A stretch of 64,000 bases of DNA. Origin: Limnobaculum eriocheiris. GTDB taxonomy: Bacteria > Pseudomonadota > Gammaproteobacteria > Enterobacterales > Enterobacteriaceae. The translations under genes and the position numbers were made by a program. Below the pieces are notes generated by a model, which searched no databases, was not told where the DNA came from, and worked only from the letters and a program-made list of their open reading frames with translations. The stretch lies in NCBI RefSeq assembly GCF_021010575.1, contig NZ_JAJNAG010000002.1, positions 162,650-226,649 of the forward strand, read 5' to 3'. Within the stretch, counting starts at the first letter, position 1. Each line of letters opens with the position of its first letter. Positions 8,970 through 21,391 of this stretch are shown here, piece after piece.

Positions 8970-9965
8970 ATGCGAAATCTTTTGGGGAAAAGAATTGTTT
9001 TATTCTCTCCTAAATTCTTTGGTTATGAATATAAAATTAGGGATGAATTAAAAAAGAAGGGGGCGGAAGTTTTATTATTTGATGAGCGACCATTTTCTTC
9101 TAGTTTTGGTAAAATATTGTTAAGGCTAAATGTATCTGTGCTTATTAGTTATTTTATTCACAGATATTATTTGAAAAAAATAAATTCATTTTTTAGTTTT
9201 TACCCGGATTATATTCTTTTCATTAACCCGGAAAGTGTAACTCCAGAGATAATGTCTTATATTAAAAATATCTTTCCTGAGACCAAAGTCATTGTGTATA
9301 TGTGGGATTCAATTAATAATAAAAAAAATAGTTACCAATATATTAATGTGGTTGATAGATTTTTTACTTTTGATAATCAAGACTCACTCATATATCCAAA
9401 AATAATATTTCAGCCTCTTTTTTTTACTGAGGAGTATAGTGAAATGAGAAAGAATAAAAAAAATGAATTGAAATTTTGTTTTATTGGTACACTGCATAGT
9501 GGGCGGTTTAATTTAGTCAAACATATATCATCTTTTTTTAAGAATGACCATTATGGGTTTAGTTTCTTTTATTGCCCTAGTGAAATTCTTTTTCTATTTA
9601 AACGAGTTTTTACTAAAGAAATGTCAGGCGTTTCTTTAAGGGATGTTTCTTTTGAGCCAATTAATGATGAATTGTTATTAGATATGATCTCTAAATCTGA
9701 GTTTGTAATTGATATTTCTCATCCGTCTCAGAGTGGATTAACAATGAGAACAATAGAGATGTTGGGCGCTGAAAAAAAATTAATAACGACTAATACTAAC
9801 GTTAGTAGCTATGATTTCTATGATAAACAAAACATCTGTATAGTAGATCCTAATAATATATTCATTGATGAGGACTTTATAAGGTTGCCATATAAGCCGA
9901 TTGATGAAGAAATTTACTTAAAATATAGTCTTTCTAGTTGGATTAATAATATATTTTCTGCTTAA
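8970..9965 (+). CDS. putative glycosyltransferase (CgeB/Eps-like) of the O-antigen locus
   Basis: The 331-residue protein starts with an NTP-sugar-fold-like stretch (KRIVLFSPKFFGYEYKIRDE) and contains VIVYMWDSINN and a C-terminal MRTIEMLGAEKKLITTN segment. The latter resembles the donor-domain region of GT-B proteins annotated as lipopolysaccharide biosynthesis proteins. No firm motif set is present. Its place among the transferase genes makes a glycosyltransferase role likely, but this is inference. Confidence 0.58.
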   Translation: MRNLLGKRIVLFSPKFFGYEYKIRDELKKKGAEVLLFDERPFSSSFGKILLRLNVSVLISYFIHRYYLKKINSFFSFYPDYILFINPESVTPEIMSYIKNIFPETKVIVYMWDSINNKKNSYQYINVVDRFFTFDNQDSLIYPKIIFQPLFFTEEYSEMRKNKKNELKFCFIGTLHSGRFNLVKHISSFFKNDHYGFSFFYCPSEILFLFKRVFTKEMSGVSLRDVSFEPINDELLLDMISKSEFVIDISHPSQSGLTMRTIEMLGAEKKLITTNTNVSSYDFYDKQNICIVDPNNIFIDEDFIRLPYKPIDEEIYLKYSLSSWINNIFSA

Positions 9966-9996
9966 ATTGGTTTTTATTTTATAAAGGTGAATGAAA

Positions 9997-11406
9997 ATGT
10001 TACAACCCATTATAATTGCAGGTGGGACGGGTAGTCGACTTTGGCCTCTTTCAAGAGAGCTTTATCCAAAGCAATTTCTGAAGTTGGATAGTGAACTTAC
10101 TATGTTACAGTCAACTGTGGCAAGATTGAATGATATAAGCGATAGTACTAAACCTCTGATCGTTTGTAACGAGGAACATAGATTCATTGCTGCCGAACAA
10201 TTGCGACAATTAAATAAATTAGATAAAAATATTATTTTAGAGCCTTTTGGCAGAAATACTGCACCTGCAATTGCATTAGCTGCATTATATGCATTATCTC
10301 ATGGTGATGACCCTTTATTATTAATTCTTTCTGCTGACCACCTAATTAAAGATGAGATTGCTTTTGTTTCAGCAATAAATAATGCTATCTCGTTGGCTGA
10401 AGATAATAAGCTTGTAACCTTTGGTATATTGGCCCATTATGCTGAAACAGGTTATGGCTATATTCAACAAGGTGGTGCCGCATCTGATAATGGCTTTTTT
10501 GTCAAAAGATTTGTTGAGAAGCCTGATTTTAAGACGGCGGAAAAATATGTTTCAAGTGGTGACTATTATTGGAATAGTGGCATGTTTTTGTTTAAGGCTA
10601 GCCGCTATATCGAGGAACTCGGCAAGTTTAGTCCAAAGATTCTAATGTGCTGTCAGGATGCTTTGTCTGAAATAAATTGTGACAATGATTTTATTCGTAT
10701 AAATAAAGATATTTTTAATTCCTGTCCTAGTGATTCAATTGATTATGCCGTAATGGAGAAAACAGAAGATGCTGTAGTTGTGCCTATGGATGCTGGTTGG
10801 AGTGACATTGGTTCTTGGTCCTCTTTATGGGATATCTCAATAAAAGACGATAACTTTAATGTTCATAAAGGTGATGTACTGTCTTATGAAAGCTCTAATA
10901 ATTATGTATATGCAGAAACAGGATTGGTTACTACTGTTGGGGTTAATAATACGATAGTCGTTCAAACTAAAGATGCAGTGTTAGTTGCTGATAAAGACAG
11001 TGTTCAAGATGTAAAAAAAATTGTTGAGCAATTGAAAATATTAGAAAGAAATGAATATCGTATTCATCGAGAGGTTTATAGACCTTGGGGGAAATATGAT
11101 GCTATTGATTCAGGAAAACGTTATCAGGTAAAAAGAATAACTGTCAACTCAGGAGAAAAATTATCAATTCAAATGCATCATCATCGCGCAGAACATTGGA
11201 TTGTGGTTTCAGGCACAGCGAATGTTTACCTTGGGGATAAAATACAATTATTGACTGAAAACCAATCTATTTATATCCCTTTAGGAACAATACATGCATT
11301 AGAGAATCCAGGAAAAATACCATTAGAACTTATTGAAGTTCAATCAGGGGCTTATTTAGGAGAGGATGATATCGTTCGTTTTGATGATAGATATGGGCGT
11401 TCCTAA
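9997..11406 (+). CDS. manC: mannose-1-phosphate guanylyltransferase / mannose-6-phosphate isomerase (ManC)
   Basis: ManC makes GDP-mannose from mannose-1-phosphate and GTP. The N-terminal nucleotidyltransferase carries [18 protein letters not shown] near the start and FVEKPD further on. The C-terminal cupin domain has [10 protein letters not shown] and [16 protein letters not shown] chose the ATG at 9997 (469 aa) because the AAAGGTGA ribosome site (9983-9990) is spaced correctly for it and is flush against the alternative ATG at 9991. It pairs with manB downstream, so the O-unit probably contains mannose or a GDP-mannose-derived sugar; no gmd or fcl is present here. Confidence 0.95.
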   Translation: MLQPIIIAGGTGSRLWPLSRELYPKQFLKLDSELTMLQSTVARLNDISDSTKPLIVCNEEHRFIAAEQLRQLNKLDKNIILEPFGRNTAPAIALAALYALSHGDDPLLLILSADHLIKDEIAFVSAINNAISLAEDNKLVTFGILAHYAETGYGYIQQGGAASDNGFFVKRFVEKPDFKTAEKYVSSGDYYWNSGMFLFKASRYIEELGKFSPKILMCCQDALSEINCDNDFIRINKDIFNSCPSDSIDYAVMEKTEDAVVVPMDAGWSDIGSWSSLWDISIKDDNFNVHKGDVLSYESSNNYVYAETGLVTTVGVNNTIVVQTKDAVLVADKDSVQDVKKIVEQLKILERNEYRIHREVYRPWGKYDAIDSGKRYQVKRITVNSGEKLSIQMHHHRAEHWIVVSGTANVYLGDKIQLLTENQSIYIPLGTIHALENPGKIPLELIEVQSGAYLGEDDIVRFDDRYGRS

Positions 11407-11438
11407 TTTAAATAAGTTATATTTAATCGAGAGTTTTT

Positions 11439-12809
11439 ATGAGTAATTTATCGTGTTTTAAAGCTTATGATATACGCGGTCGTTTGGGAGATGAATTAAA
11501 TGAAGATATTGCTTATCGCATTGGGAGGGCTTATGGTGAATATTTAAATCCCCAGACAGTGGTTGTTGGTGGTGATGTTCGTTTAACCAGCGAATCTTTA
11601 AAATCAGCATTAGCTGAAGGGTTGAGAGATTCAGGATGCAATGTTCTTGATATAGGTTTAAGTGGTACGGAAGAAATCTATTTTGCTACATTTCATCTTG
11701 GTATTGATGGTGGGATTGAGGTGACCGCTAGTCATAATCCTTTGGATTACAATGGAATGAAATTAGTTAAAGCTGGTGCTCGTCCAATTAGTGGTGACTC
11801 AGGATTGCGTGATATTCAAAGGCTGGCTGAGAGAAATCAATTTTTACCTGTCAAAGATGATTGTCGAGGTAGCTATAATAAAATATCAATTTTGGATGCT
11901 TATATTAAGCATCTTAGTTTGTATTTTAATCCGGAGAATTTTGTATCAAAGAGATTGGTCATTAATTCAGGAAATGGCGCTGCAGGACACGTAATTGATG
12001 CAATTGAGTTATGTTTCCAAAGATTGTCTATACCAATTGATATTATTAAGATTCATCATGAAGCTGATGGTGAGTTTCCTAATGGTATTCCTAATCCATT
12101 GTTACCGGAATGTCGCCAAGATACAACAAATGCTATTTTAAAATATAATGCCGATATGGGGATAGCGTTTGATGGTGATTTTGACCGTTGCTTTTTTTTT
12201 GATGAAAACGGTTCTTTTATTGAAGGATATTATATTGTTGGATTATTAGCCGAGGCATTCTTACAAAAAAACTCAGGGGCTAAAATAATCCATGACCCAC
12301 GGTTAACTTGGAATACTATTGATACTGTATATAAGGCTGGGGGAATACCGGTTCTGTCCAAAACAGGGCATGCTTTCATTAAAGAAAAAATGCGGACAGA
12401 GGATGCGGTTTATGGTGGTGAAATGAGTGCTCATCACTATTTTCGTGATTTTGCATATTGCGATAGTGGAATGATACCTTGGTTACTAGTGACTGAACTT
12501 CTCTGTGTAAAAAGAAAAACATTAGGGGAATTGGTTTGCGAACGAATGTTAGCCTATCCTGCATCGGGTGAGATCAACTGTAAGCTGAGTGATCCTGGAA
12601 AGAGTATTTCTATTATACGAGCAGCTTTTGAGAATGAGGCTTTACATCTTGATGAAACTGATGGTATTAGCCTTGAATTCGAAGAGTGGCGTTTTAATTT
12701 ACGTACTTCAAATACTGAACCCGTAGTACGCTTGAATGTTGAATCTAGAGGGAATATAGAATTAATGAAACAAAAGACGGAACTAATACTCTCCCTACTT
12801 CTCCAATAG
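11439..12809 (+). CDS. manB: phosphomannomutase (ManB/CpsG)
   Basis: ManB interconverts mannose-6-phosphate and mannose-1-phosphate, feeding ManC. The 456-residue protein has the alpha-D-phosphohexomutase landmarks: TASHNP with the phosphoserine at Ser98, the metal loop DGDFDRC, the sugar-binding [13 protein letters not shown], and the phosphate-binding [12 protein letters not shown] near the end. It is the last gene of the polysaccharide operon and is followed by a hairpin before convergent cysZ. Its base composition is somewhat less AT-rich than the transferase genes, as is common for manCB. Confidence 0.95.
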   Translation: MSNLSCFKAYDIRGRLGDELNEDIAYRIGRAYGEYLNPQTVVVGGDVRLTSESLKSALAEGLRDSGCNVLDIGLSGTEEIYFATFHLGIDGGIEVTASHNPLDYNGMKLVKAGARPISGDSGLRDIQRLAERNQFLPVKDDCRGSYNKISILDAYIKHLSLYFNPENFVSKRLVINSGNGAAGHVIDAIELCFQRLSIPIDIIKIHHEADGEFPNGIPNPLLPECRQDTTNAILKYNADMGIAFDGDFDRCFFFDENGSFIEGYYIVGLLAEAFLQKNSGAKIIHDPRLTWNTIDTVYKAGGIPVLSKTGHAFIKEKMRTEDAVYGGEMSAHHYFRDFAYCDSGMIPWLLVTELLCVKRKTLGELVCERMLAYPASGEINCKLSDPGKSISIIRAAFENEALHLDETDGISLEFEEWRFNLRTSNTEPVVRLNVESRGNIELMKQKTELILSLLLQ

Positions 12810-12829
12810 TACTTTCGCAAGTAAATCTG

Positions 12830-12860
12830 AGGCCATAAAATATTATATGGCCTTTATATA
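12830..12860 (+). terminator. possible bidirectional terminator between manB and cysZ
   Basis: An 8-bp perfect stem AGGCCATA/TATGGCCT (12830-12837 with 12846-12853) is followed by TTATATA. It lies between the convergent stops of manB and cysZ. The T tract is weak, so efficiency is uncertain. Confidence 0.5.
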
Positions 12861-12863
12861 GAT

Positions 12864-13622
12864 TCAATCCCCAACCAACTTCCCCCGATACCTCTCAACC
12901 CACATCGCCGTCGCACCACACACGGCAACCGGCATAATAAATAAGTTAAGAAACGGTATCATAGTAAACAGGCTGACAATTGCGCCAAACTGGATATTGC
13001 GGACTTTTTCCTGACTCAACGTTAGTTTCATATCTCTAAAACTGATTTTGTGGTTATCGAAAGGGTAGTCGTTGTACTGGATAGAAAGCATCCATGCACT
13101 GAATAAAAACCACAAAACCGGAAATAATATTTGGCCAACGCCTGGGATGAAATAAAGAATTAACAACAGTAGAGCACGGGGCAGGTAATAGACCAGTTTT
13201 AGCCATTCCCGCTTCATTATACGTGGAATGTCTTTAATAATGCTGGTATCAGGTAGCAGCTTGCCCGTTAGCTTTGCTTCAAGCTTTTCTGCCAGCAGAC
13301 CGTTAAATGGTGCAGCGATCCAGTTGGCAATAGTACTAAAGATATAACCAAAAATGAGCAGAATTGTGAGCACTGCCACAGGCCAGAGTAAATAACTCAG
13401 CCACTGTAGCCAGTTCGGAACATAGCTCATGATAGTGGGGATCCACTCACCTAACTGATTGTATAACCACCAGAACGCCCCACCGATTAACAAAATATTG
13501 ATTAATAGAGGGAGAATAACAAAGCGTTTGATACCAGGAAGAGTAACAAGCTTAAAGCCTTGTGTGATATAGTGAAAACCACTTTTAGCGGTTTGCCCAT
13601 ATTGATTAGATTGTATTGTCAT
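12864..13622 (-). CDS. cysZ: sulfate transporter CysZ
   Basis: CysZ is an inner-membrane protein that brings in sulfate for cysteine synthesis. The 252-residue product begins like enteric CysZ ([28 protein letters not shown]), has four main hydrophobic stretches, and includes [17 protein letters not shown]-type sequence near residue 200, characteristic of the family. It is transcribed away from zipA, the normal enteric arrangement. I see no clear CysB site in the 218-base gap to zipA. Confidence 0.93.
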   Translation of the reverse strand: MTIQSNQYGQTAKSGFHYITQGFKLVTLPGIKRFVILPLLINILLIGGAFWWLYNQLGEWIPTIMSYVPNWLQWLSYLLWPVAVLTILLIFGYIFSTIANWIAAPFNGLLAEKLEAKLTGKLLPDTSIIKDIPRIMKREWLKLVYYLPRALLLLILYFIPGVGQILFPVLWFLFSAWMLSIQYNDYPFDNHKISFRDMKLTLSQEKVRNIQFGAIVSLFTMIPFLNLFIMPVAVCGATAMWVERYRGKLVGD

Positions 13623-13759
13623 GCATTAAAAGTTCCAGTTATAAACGCAAATCAGGTTATCATATTCTATGATAAATACATTGCGAACTTTGTGAAGACC
13701 AAAAAGTAAGCAAAAAAGTAAAAAAAGTGTATTTATCGATAATATAATCAAGCACAGGC

Positions 13760-13788
13760 TTGCACTTGGATACGCGGACAAATAGATT
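13760..13788 (+). promoter_or_regulatory. candidate sigma-70 promoter for zipA
   Basis: TTGCAC (13760-13765) and TAGATT (13783-13788) are separated by 17 bases and lie about 50 bases before the zipA start. The match is moderate; another TATAAT at 13743-13748 lacks a good -35 partner. Confidence 0.35.
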
Positions 13789-13840
13789 AGTAGGGTGAAT
13801 GTTTGCCGCGGTGGCATGTATTAGAAGAGCAGAGATAGCG

Positions 13841-14743
13841 ATGATGCAGAATTTGCGTCTAGTATTGATAGTTGTTGGAGCTATAGCAATTTTAGCGTTG
13901 TTAATACACGGTTTATGGATCAGCCGTAGAGAGCGCTCGTCAATTTTTCGGGATAAACCACTGAAGCGTGGAATAACACAAGAAAACTCAAAACCCTTTG
14001 ATTCTTTAGAAGAGGGGGTTGGAGAGGTTCGTGTTCGTCCAGTTTCAGTATCCCGAACCGATCCGTTATCTGCCCAGGAACCGGTTGTAGAAAGTGAACC
14101 ACTGCCAGAGTTCTCATTAGTATCTAATGAGTTAAAACAACCAGAGTCTAAGCTGGAGCTGGAACCTGAGGATGATGAAGTTTCGCCAATTCAGATGTCC
14201 TTTGATGATGTTCTTGCTTTCCCAAAAGAGCCTGAGCCAGCAGAACAAGATATGGTTGAGGTTATTACTGCTTCGGAGCAGGTACAGGAAGAAACAAAAG
14301 CTCAGCTGACTGATAAACCACAGGAGCTGGTTATTGTATTACATGTTTCTGCACTGAACGGCGGTAGTATTGCTGGCGATGTATTGCTACAAAGTATTTT
14401 GCATGCAGGATTTAAATTTGGTGCGATGGGTATCTTCCATCGCCATGTTGATCCTGCGGGAAGCGGTCCGGTGTTGTTTAGTCTGGCGAACATGGTAAAA
14501 CCGGGTTCGTTTGATCCGGAAAATATGGCTGATTTTTTAACGCCAGGTATTTCGATGTTTATGATGGTGCCATCTTATGGTAATGCTCATCAGAACTTTA
14601 AGCTGATGCTTCAGTCAGCGCAGCGTATTGCTGATGATGTTGGTGGTGTGGTTTTAGATGATGCCCGCCACATGATAACTCCGCAAAAGCTTGAAACTTA
14701 TAAAGCCCAAATCAGAGAAGTACTTGAGAATATGCCTAAGTAA
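13841..14743 (+). CDS. zipA: cell division protein ZipA
   Basis: ZipA anchors the FtsZ ring to the inner membrane in gamma-proteobacteria. I place the start at ATG 13841 ([13 protein letters not shown]), which matches the canonical N-terminus; a longer frame from 13799 adds residues not seen in the family. The 300-residue product has a membrane anchor at about 5-25, a basic patch ([17 protein letters not shown]), a long acidic Pro/Glu-rich linker, and the C-terminal FtsZ-binding domain ([14 protein letters not shown] onward). It is followed by its own terminator before ligA. Confidence 0.95.
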   Translation: MMQNLRLVLIVVGAIAILALLIHGLWISRRERSSIFRDKPLKRGITQENSKPFDSLEEGVGEVRVRPVSVSRTDPLSAQEPVVESEPLPEFSLVSNELKQPESKLELEPEDDEVSPIQMSFDDVLAFPKEPEPAEQDMVEVITASEQVQEETKAQLTDKPQELVIVLHVSALNGGSIAGDVLLQSILHAGFKFGAMGIFHRHVDPAGSGPVLFSLANMVKPGSFDPENMADFLTPGISMFMMVPSYGNAHQNFKLMLQSAQRIADDVGGVVLDDARHMITPQKLETYKAQIREVLENMPK

Positions 14744-14780
14744 GAATGAATAGGGCTGTCAGTTAATTATCTGTTTATCC

Positions 14781-14809
14781 AAAAAACCTCCGCCAGCCGG
14801 GGGTTTTTT
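14781..14809 (+). terminator. rho-independent terminator after zipA
   Basis: An A6 tract, a stem CCTCCG/CGGGGG (one G-U pair) with loop CCAGC, and a T6 tract form a nearly symmetric hairpin that could stop transcription in both directions. Confidence 0.75.
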
Positions 14810-14827
14810 ATCATTATCAGTGAGTGA

Positions 14828-17091
<2,264 letters not shown>

Positions 17092-17101
17092 AATGGCTAA
17101 G

Positions 17102-17130
17102 AGAGTCTGATATATTCAGGCTCTTTTTTT
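17102..17130 (+). terminator. rho-independent terminator after ligA-ypeB
   Basis: Stem AGAGTCTGA (17102-17110) pairs with TCAGGCTCT (17116-17124) with one G-U pair, then a T8 run. It is the last chromosomal feature before the prophage attachment site. Confidence 0.85.
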
Positions 17131-17188
17131 GAGCTTTTTATTTGAGATTAGTAATGGAATGAAGAGAGCAGGGAAGATCAAATTTGAA

Positions 17189-17250
17189 ATGGTGCCCGGG
17201 GCGAGACTTGAACTCGCACGGCGTTGCCGCCGAGGGATTTTAAATCCCTT
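17189..17250. repeat. attL: 62-bp copy of the tRNA-Leu 3' end
   Basis: This is identical to 61211-61272 over all 62 bases and diverges immediately on both sides. It is the stranded 3' end of the original tRNA-Leu gene and is not a functional tRNA, because the 5' half is absent. Confidence 0.95.
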
Positions 17251-17286
17251 TCATGATTGTTAAATATCAAATGGTTACAGAGATAG

Positions 17287-17359
17287 TTCCTAACATGAAC
17301 AGGACGAAAACCACGAAGAAGCCCGGGGTTATGTGAGTTTAAACCTGTCATGTTAGGAA
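17287..17359. promoter_or_regulatory. candidate integrase arm-type sites at the left end
   Basis: TTCCTAACATG (17287-17297) and its inverse CATGTTAGGAA (17349-17359) flank 51 bases just inside attL. The same 11-mer occurs inside attR at 61107-61117, with a variant immediately after it. Recurrence near both ends suggests recombinase or accessory-factor binding sites. The left pair could also form a long stem at the 3' end of the late operon. Confidence 0.6.
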
Positions 17360-17382
17360 ATGATTTTGAATAAAAATTCAGT

Positions 17383-18333
17383 TTATGCGGAGCGGTACCA
17401 GCACATTAGTTTAATGTACGAGTTTGTCACTGAGAATGCTGAACCAGATCCCGCACTGGAAGTTGTGCCGGATACACTGTGAGAATGCGCCCCTATACCA
17501 ACTGTATGGTTATGCGCTCCGATACCAACGGTATGACTGTGCATTCCAGAAGCATCGGTACTGTGAAATAGATTTGTCATGAAGTGACCATCCACCCAAC
17601 TGGCAGAGCCTCCCTGTAGCGTACAGTATCCACCAGCTATAGGGTGAGTATGATTACCTGTTGTATTGGTGGCCTTAGTTCCGTGGTCAAATGAGCTTAC
17701 TGCTCTTGTGCCGTAATCAAATGCCGTGGTACCGGCTGAAAAACTGTGGTTATGAGAAGGTAAGTTTGTAGTGCTTAATGCCACAGAGTCTGAGCCTCCC
17801 GTTGTTGAAACATCGGAACCGTCGTATTTTGCAAGCCGAACTGTTTTATTTTCTCCGGTATATCTCCACTCAGTGCCAGGGAATGCGGTGTTAGGATCTA
17901 TATTAGAAGCAAAGAAAATAGCGATCCCGATTGGATAGATTTGGTCATAATCCACTCCTCGATCAAGACGCCATGAGGGCTTCACTGTTGGTAGATCGGT
18001 GTTGTTATCTTTCATTGATTGATAAATTTCACCGTCTGTATAGCGTACTCTCGCATAGACAGAGTATGAAAATGCTACCCCACCATTATCTTCAGGCTGA
18101 ATATAATCCGGAACTCCATTTTGCTGATACTGCTGGATGCACTCCATTACCAGATTTAGAAGGTAGTTCATTTTTTGCCGTTCGATGGGTTTGGCATCAG
18201 GGTCAGTATCTTTGTCGCGTTCATAGTCATAGGTATATCCAGCTTCCATACTCACCAGACCTGACGACTGCTGCTGAACGGGTACTGCAATTTTGTCACC
18301 GGAGTTAGCGAAAGGTGTTTTTATATATCGCAT
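17383..18333 (-). CDS. phage tail fibre protein with His-rich collar-like tip
   Basis: The 316-residue protein is the last late gene. Its first 125 residues are paralogous to those of the neighbouring fibre. The C-terminal half contains TEWRYTGENKTVRLA and repeated HxH pairs (SHNHSF, NHTHPI, MHSHTV, AHNHTV, AHSHSV). Tail-collar and fibre tips of this kind use such histidines to chelate metal along a trimeric shaft. It ends SYIKLMCWYRSA, as many fibre collars do. It probably contacts the host receptor. No fibre chaperone gene follows. Confidence 0.8.
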   Translation of the reverse strand: MRYIKTPFANSGDKIAVPVQQQSSGLVSMEAGYTYDYERDKDTDPDAKPIERQKMNYLLNLVMECIQQYQQNGVPDYIQPEDNGGVAFSYSVYARVRYTDGEIYQSMKDNNTDLPTVKPSWRLDRGVDYDQIYPIGIAIFFASNIDPNTAFPGTEWRYTGENKTVRLAKYDGSDVSTTGGSDSVALSTTNLPSHNHSFSAGTTAFDYGTRAVSSFDHGTKATNTTGNHTHPIAGGYCTLQGGSASWVDGHFMTNLFHSTDASGMHSHTVGIGAHNHTVGIGAHSHSVSGTTSSAGSGSAFSVTNSYIKLMCWYRSA

Positions 18334-18346
18334 GCCTAATTTCCTT

Positions 18347-19513
18347 TTAATCAGATACAGGGTAGGTTTGAACGCGCAGGTCTACCCAGCGCCCTTTAGG
18401 GATATCAATAGGATCACCATCGTTAACGCCCGTCTTGATGTTTTGAGCAAAATTTGGGGAGGCAGGGTGTGTGCGATGATAAGATTTGATAACGATATCG
18501 CCGGAACCTTCCACAACGTAATCAACCCATATGAGCGGCTGCTTATTCTCGTCACACGGTATTTCAATATGCCATGCAGTATCAGAATTAAACCCCATAG
18601 CTGCACCCGATACTATATATACCCCCTCCGATATCCGGGAGGTGAGTACCCCTTTAGCTTCGTCGTTAACTTCGTTGCTCCCATTGCCGAAAAGTTTCAC
18701 AACAGGCGAGGCTTGTTTGATAAAACCATTGGAATCAACAGTTGTATTTAAATCTGTCCGCATCGTAACGTAAACAGTTCTTGTTGTGTCGGTAACTTTT
18801 GCCAAAACTCGCCCAAACGTTGAACCAGAAAAACAAATAGCAAGAGTTGTTGAATAACGTGTATCTGTATGGGGGATATAGATATATGTATTATGGTTAT
18901 CAATGCCGTTTAAGCCCAACCCTTGAGTAAAACCCGTCTGGCCAGCAATGCTATTGGTTTCTGGAGGGATAGCCCCAAGACCAAAGGCCCCCACAGACAT
19001 AACGTTACCCGATAATTGCCCAATGTTTTTGGTTGATGCATCCCCCAAACCAAGCAACGATCTTGCGGCAGGAGCGTCATTAGAGGATATCAAACCGCTT
19101 CCAAATTCTGTCAGATTTTTATAAGGTAGCCGTTTCCACGCTGCTGTATCGCTAGGTGTTGAAGTATTGTTGTTTTTTATTGAGTAATAGATATCAACCC
19201 CGCTACCAGCATCATATCTAACCATTGCCGCTAGTGGGTATGCCACAGCGCTTCCACCGTTATCCGCTGCAGACACATAATCCGGAACGCCGTTGCGTTG
19301 ATAGCGTTGCAACTCACTTGTTAGTAGGTAGAAAAGATAGTTAAGATAGTCACGCTCAATTACTTTTGCGTCTGCAGATGTTGCCAGGTCTTTTTCATAA
19401 TCCGGACCATATCCTTTGTCGAAGTTCACTTCTCCGGTAACAGTTCCAGCCTCGGTGTCTGGTATCTCTTTTTTGTCGCCTGATAGTGCAAATGGCGTAT
19501 TGATGTATTTCAT
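18347..19513 (-). CDS. phage tail fibre protein
   Basis: The 388-residue protein shares its N-terminal attachment region (KYINTPFALSGDK, then a GVPDY and NNNT pattern) with the downstream fibre, implying that both bind the same baseplate site. A short SSNDAPAARSLLGLGDAST phage-tail repeat follows at about 147-165. The C-terminal part is a unique beta-rich domain, unlike the neighbour's His-rich tip. It sits 13 bases upstream of the second fibre. A host-recognition role is inferred from context. Confidence 0.75.
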   Translation of the reverse strand: MKYINTPFALSGDKKEIPDTEAGTVTGEVNFDKGYGPDYEKDLATSADAKVIERDYLNYLFYLLTSELQRYQRNGVPDYVSAADNGGSAVAYPLAAMVRYDAGSGVDIYYSIKNNNTSTPSDTAAWKRLPYKNLTEFGSGLISSNDAPAARSLLGLGDASTKNIGQLSGNVMSVGAFGLGAIPPETNSIAGQTGFTQGLGLNGIDNHNTYIYIPHTDTRYSTTLAICFSGSTFGRVLAKVTDTTRTVYVTMRTDLNTTVDSNGFIKQASPVVKLFGNGSNEVNDEAKGVLTSRISEGVYIVSGAAMGFNSDTAWHIEIPCDENKQPLIWVDYVVEGSGDIVIKSYHRTHPASPNFAQNIKTGVNDGDPIDIPKGRWVDLRVQTYPVSD

Positions 19514-20179
19514 TTAATCATTACCTCTGTACAGATTACCGTGTCCGAAGTTTTCGCGCTCGCTGCCTAACCCCCACACATTTCCGGTGATTGCTCTCTT
19601 AAATTGGATACCAACACCAGCAGGTCGGGGAAAGATATCGAACTTTTCCAGAACGAATCTGTATTGCTGGCTAATTGTTGAGTTAAGAAAGATCGTGACT
19701 AAGTTCATGTCGTAACTGTCTGAGGCATAGCCACCGCCTGTATCACCAAAAATATCGGCAATAATATGGTTCATTTCAGGGATTGTTCCGCGTGAGGTCA
19801 GTTGGTAGTAACGGAGCTTTAAAAGGAGCCTGGTTTGTTCCTCTGAGAGAGTGATTTGCTCTGAATCAATGGATTGAAAGGTACCGTTGTTAAAGTTTTC
19901 GTTATATTGGCCAAGACCGAATATGTGCTGTGATGGTTGATCTGATGGTGTGACAGAAAGGGGAATATTTAGAATGATTGCCCATACCGATAACCCAAAA
20001 GCATTGGCGGTATTGAGATTGAAAACGTTGGTATACCAGTCATTCCAGAACGTGGTTTGATTTCCGTTGTACCAGTTTTGTTTTTTCTGCAGCAATGCCT
20101 GTAGGTTCTCGGCATCGTTATATTCCCATAAAAGTACACGCATCAGGTCGACTGAAAAGTCGAACTCCTGAATACGCAT
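19514..20179 (-). CDS. DUF2612 baseplate wedge protein
   Basis: The 221-residue protein resembles DUF2612 proteins, which lie between baseplate J and the tail fibres in many myoviruses and act like a gpI-type wedge protein that carries the fibres. Visible features are a tryptophan-rich N-terminus (NTANAFGLSVWAIILNIPL), a GLGQYNENFNNG turn and an LLLKLRYYQLTSRGTIPEMN helix. Its stop is directly against the upstream end of the fibre gene. Confidence 0.75.
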   Translation of the reverse strand: MRIQEFDFSVDLMRVLLWEYNDAENLQALLQKKQNWYNGNQTTFWNDWYTNVFNLNTANAFGLSVWAIILNIPLSVTPSDQPSQHIFGLGQYNENFNNGTFQSIDSEQITLSEEQTRLLLKLRYYQLTSRGTIPEMNHIIADIFGDTGGGYASDSYDMNLVTIFLNSTISQQYRFVLEKFDIFPRPAGVGIQFKRAITGNVWGLGSERENFGHGNLYRGND

Positions 20180-20188
20180 TGCTTACCC

Positions 20189-21391
20189 CTATTGAATAAT
20201 GACTGTTATCGCACTGATGGTGATTGCTGCGACTTCATCGAGAGCGATCGGGATCTCGTTAGTAGAGAAAACGCCATCGCTTTCCTTAGCTATTTCTACC
20301 TTTGAGACGAACAGTTCAGGATAAACTTCATTCACCCCGCCAGCTATTTCGAAGGGGGATATATCCTCACCAACAGCGAAGCCTGATTCGCCCTCAATTT
20401 CTCCGTTGGCATACATCATGATCGCTGTTTGTGCCTGCGTGGTTATACCTGTGGTGTTTAGCGATCCCTTTCGGATATATACTTTTATCAGCAGATTGAT
20501 AATCTCCGGGCGCTCAAATGTTACTTCGTAAGTTTGGCCGCTGATTGGCTCAACGACGCTTACGTTAGTATTTCCGTTATATGCGCATCCTCCAGATTTT
20601 GTGTTGAGTAATGTTCTGGCCACATCGTCGTCAGTTCCTCCGTATACACAAACAAAAATCGAATGTGGTTTCATTTCGATCCCGTCGATGGTTTGGGTTT
20701 GGTTGCTAATGTTTTCACGAAACGACAGACTACGAACTCCATCGACAGTATAAAGCCTGGATATAATGGCCTCTGGCATGCTGACAGCTTGCAGTGCAAG
20801 GGTTCTTCTTCGTAGGTTTCTGACTGACAGGTCAGATTGTGAAAGCGTCCCTATGACTGCAGGTGAATCGTTTGTTATGCCATCCCATCCAAGAATAGCG
20901 TCAGAAGTTACGATTTCAGTTAATGATCCAGTTCCACAGGGCACCGGGCCAAACTCAAGAGACTGGAAGAGAACGTTTACCTTTCCGGTGTTATCGATTT
21001 TGGCTGATGAGACTGATTCGAAGGTATCACCTGCAGTTGTTCTTGCTCGAACTCTGGCACGAATGTTTGTGCCTGGCGAACCGATAAGAGTAGCCATGAC
21101 TTGTGAGCGAGTAGCTTTGTCTCGTTCTCCCCCAGTCAGTGACCAGATAGCATCAAGAAAAATCCCACCTGATATGTTGGGGTTGATCTGGTTGGCCAGC
21201 GCTGCGTTATTTCTTACAACGTTTGCTCTGGCATTGGTTTCTGCAGCAATTAGCAAGCCCTGAGGAGTGCTATCACTTACGTCTAAGTCATCGCCAAATA
21301 CTGCCCGGAACTCATTCTGAACTTCTGTTTTTATGTCTCCAGTATCGGGAATAATGACACCGGTAGAATCGATATACTTATAATTCTCCAT
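20189..21391 (-). CDS. baseplate protein J (gp47 family)
   Basis: The 400-residue protein fits baseplate J: an early DTGDIKTEVQNEFRAVFG segment, the ANQINPNISGGIFLDAIWSLTG helix and the central GSPGTNIRARVRARTTAGD strand, all typical of the family. It forms the wedge body of contractile baseplates. It overlaps the upstream gp25-like gene by 14 bases, implying translational coupling. Confidence 0.88.
   Translation of the reverse strand: MENYKYIDSTGVIIPDTGDIKTEVQNEFRAVFGDDLDVSDSTPQGLLIAAETNARANVVRNNAALANQINPNISGGIFLDAIWSLTGGERDKATRSQVMATLIGSPGTNIRARVRARTTAGDTFESVSSAKIDNTGKVNVLFQSLEFGPVPCGTGSLTEIVTSDAILGWDGITNDSPAVIGTLSQSDLSVRNLRRRTLALQAVSMPEAIISRLYTVDGVRSLSFRENISNQTQTIDGIEMKPHSIFVCVYGGTDDDVARTLLNTKSGGCAYNGNTNVSVVEPISGQTYEVTFERPEIINLLIKVYIRKGSLNTTGITTQAQTAIMMYANGEIEGESGFAVGEDISPFEIAGGVNEVYPELFVSKVEIAKESDGVFSTNEIPIALDEVAAITISAITVIIQ

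Noticed and set aside
12379-12820. Minus-strand frames opposite manB
   Set aside because: They are shadows of manB with no ribosome site or recognisable product.
13799-13840. Longer ZipA N-terminus
   Set aside because: Fourteen extra residues are absent from the family and would precede the membrane anchor.
17189-17250. Second tRNA-Leu gene at the left prophage end
   Set aside because: Only the 3' 61 bases are present; the acceptor 5' strand, D arm and part of the anticodon stem are missing.
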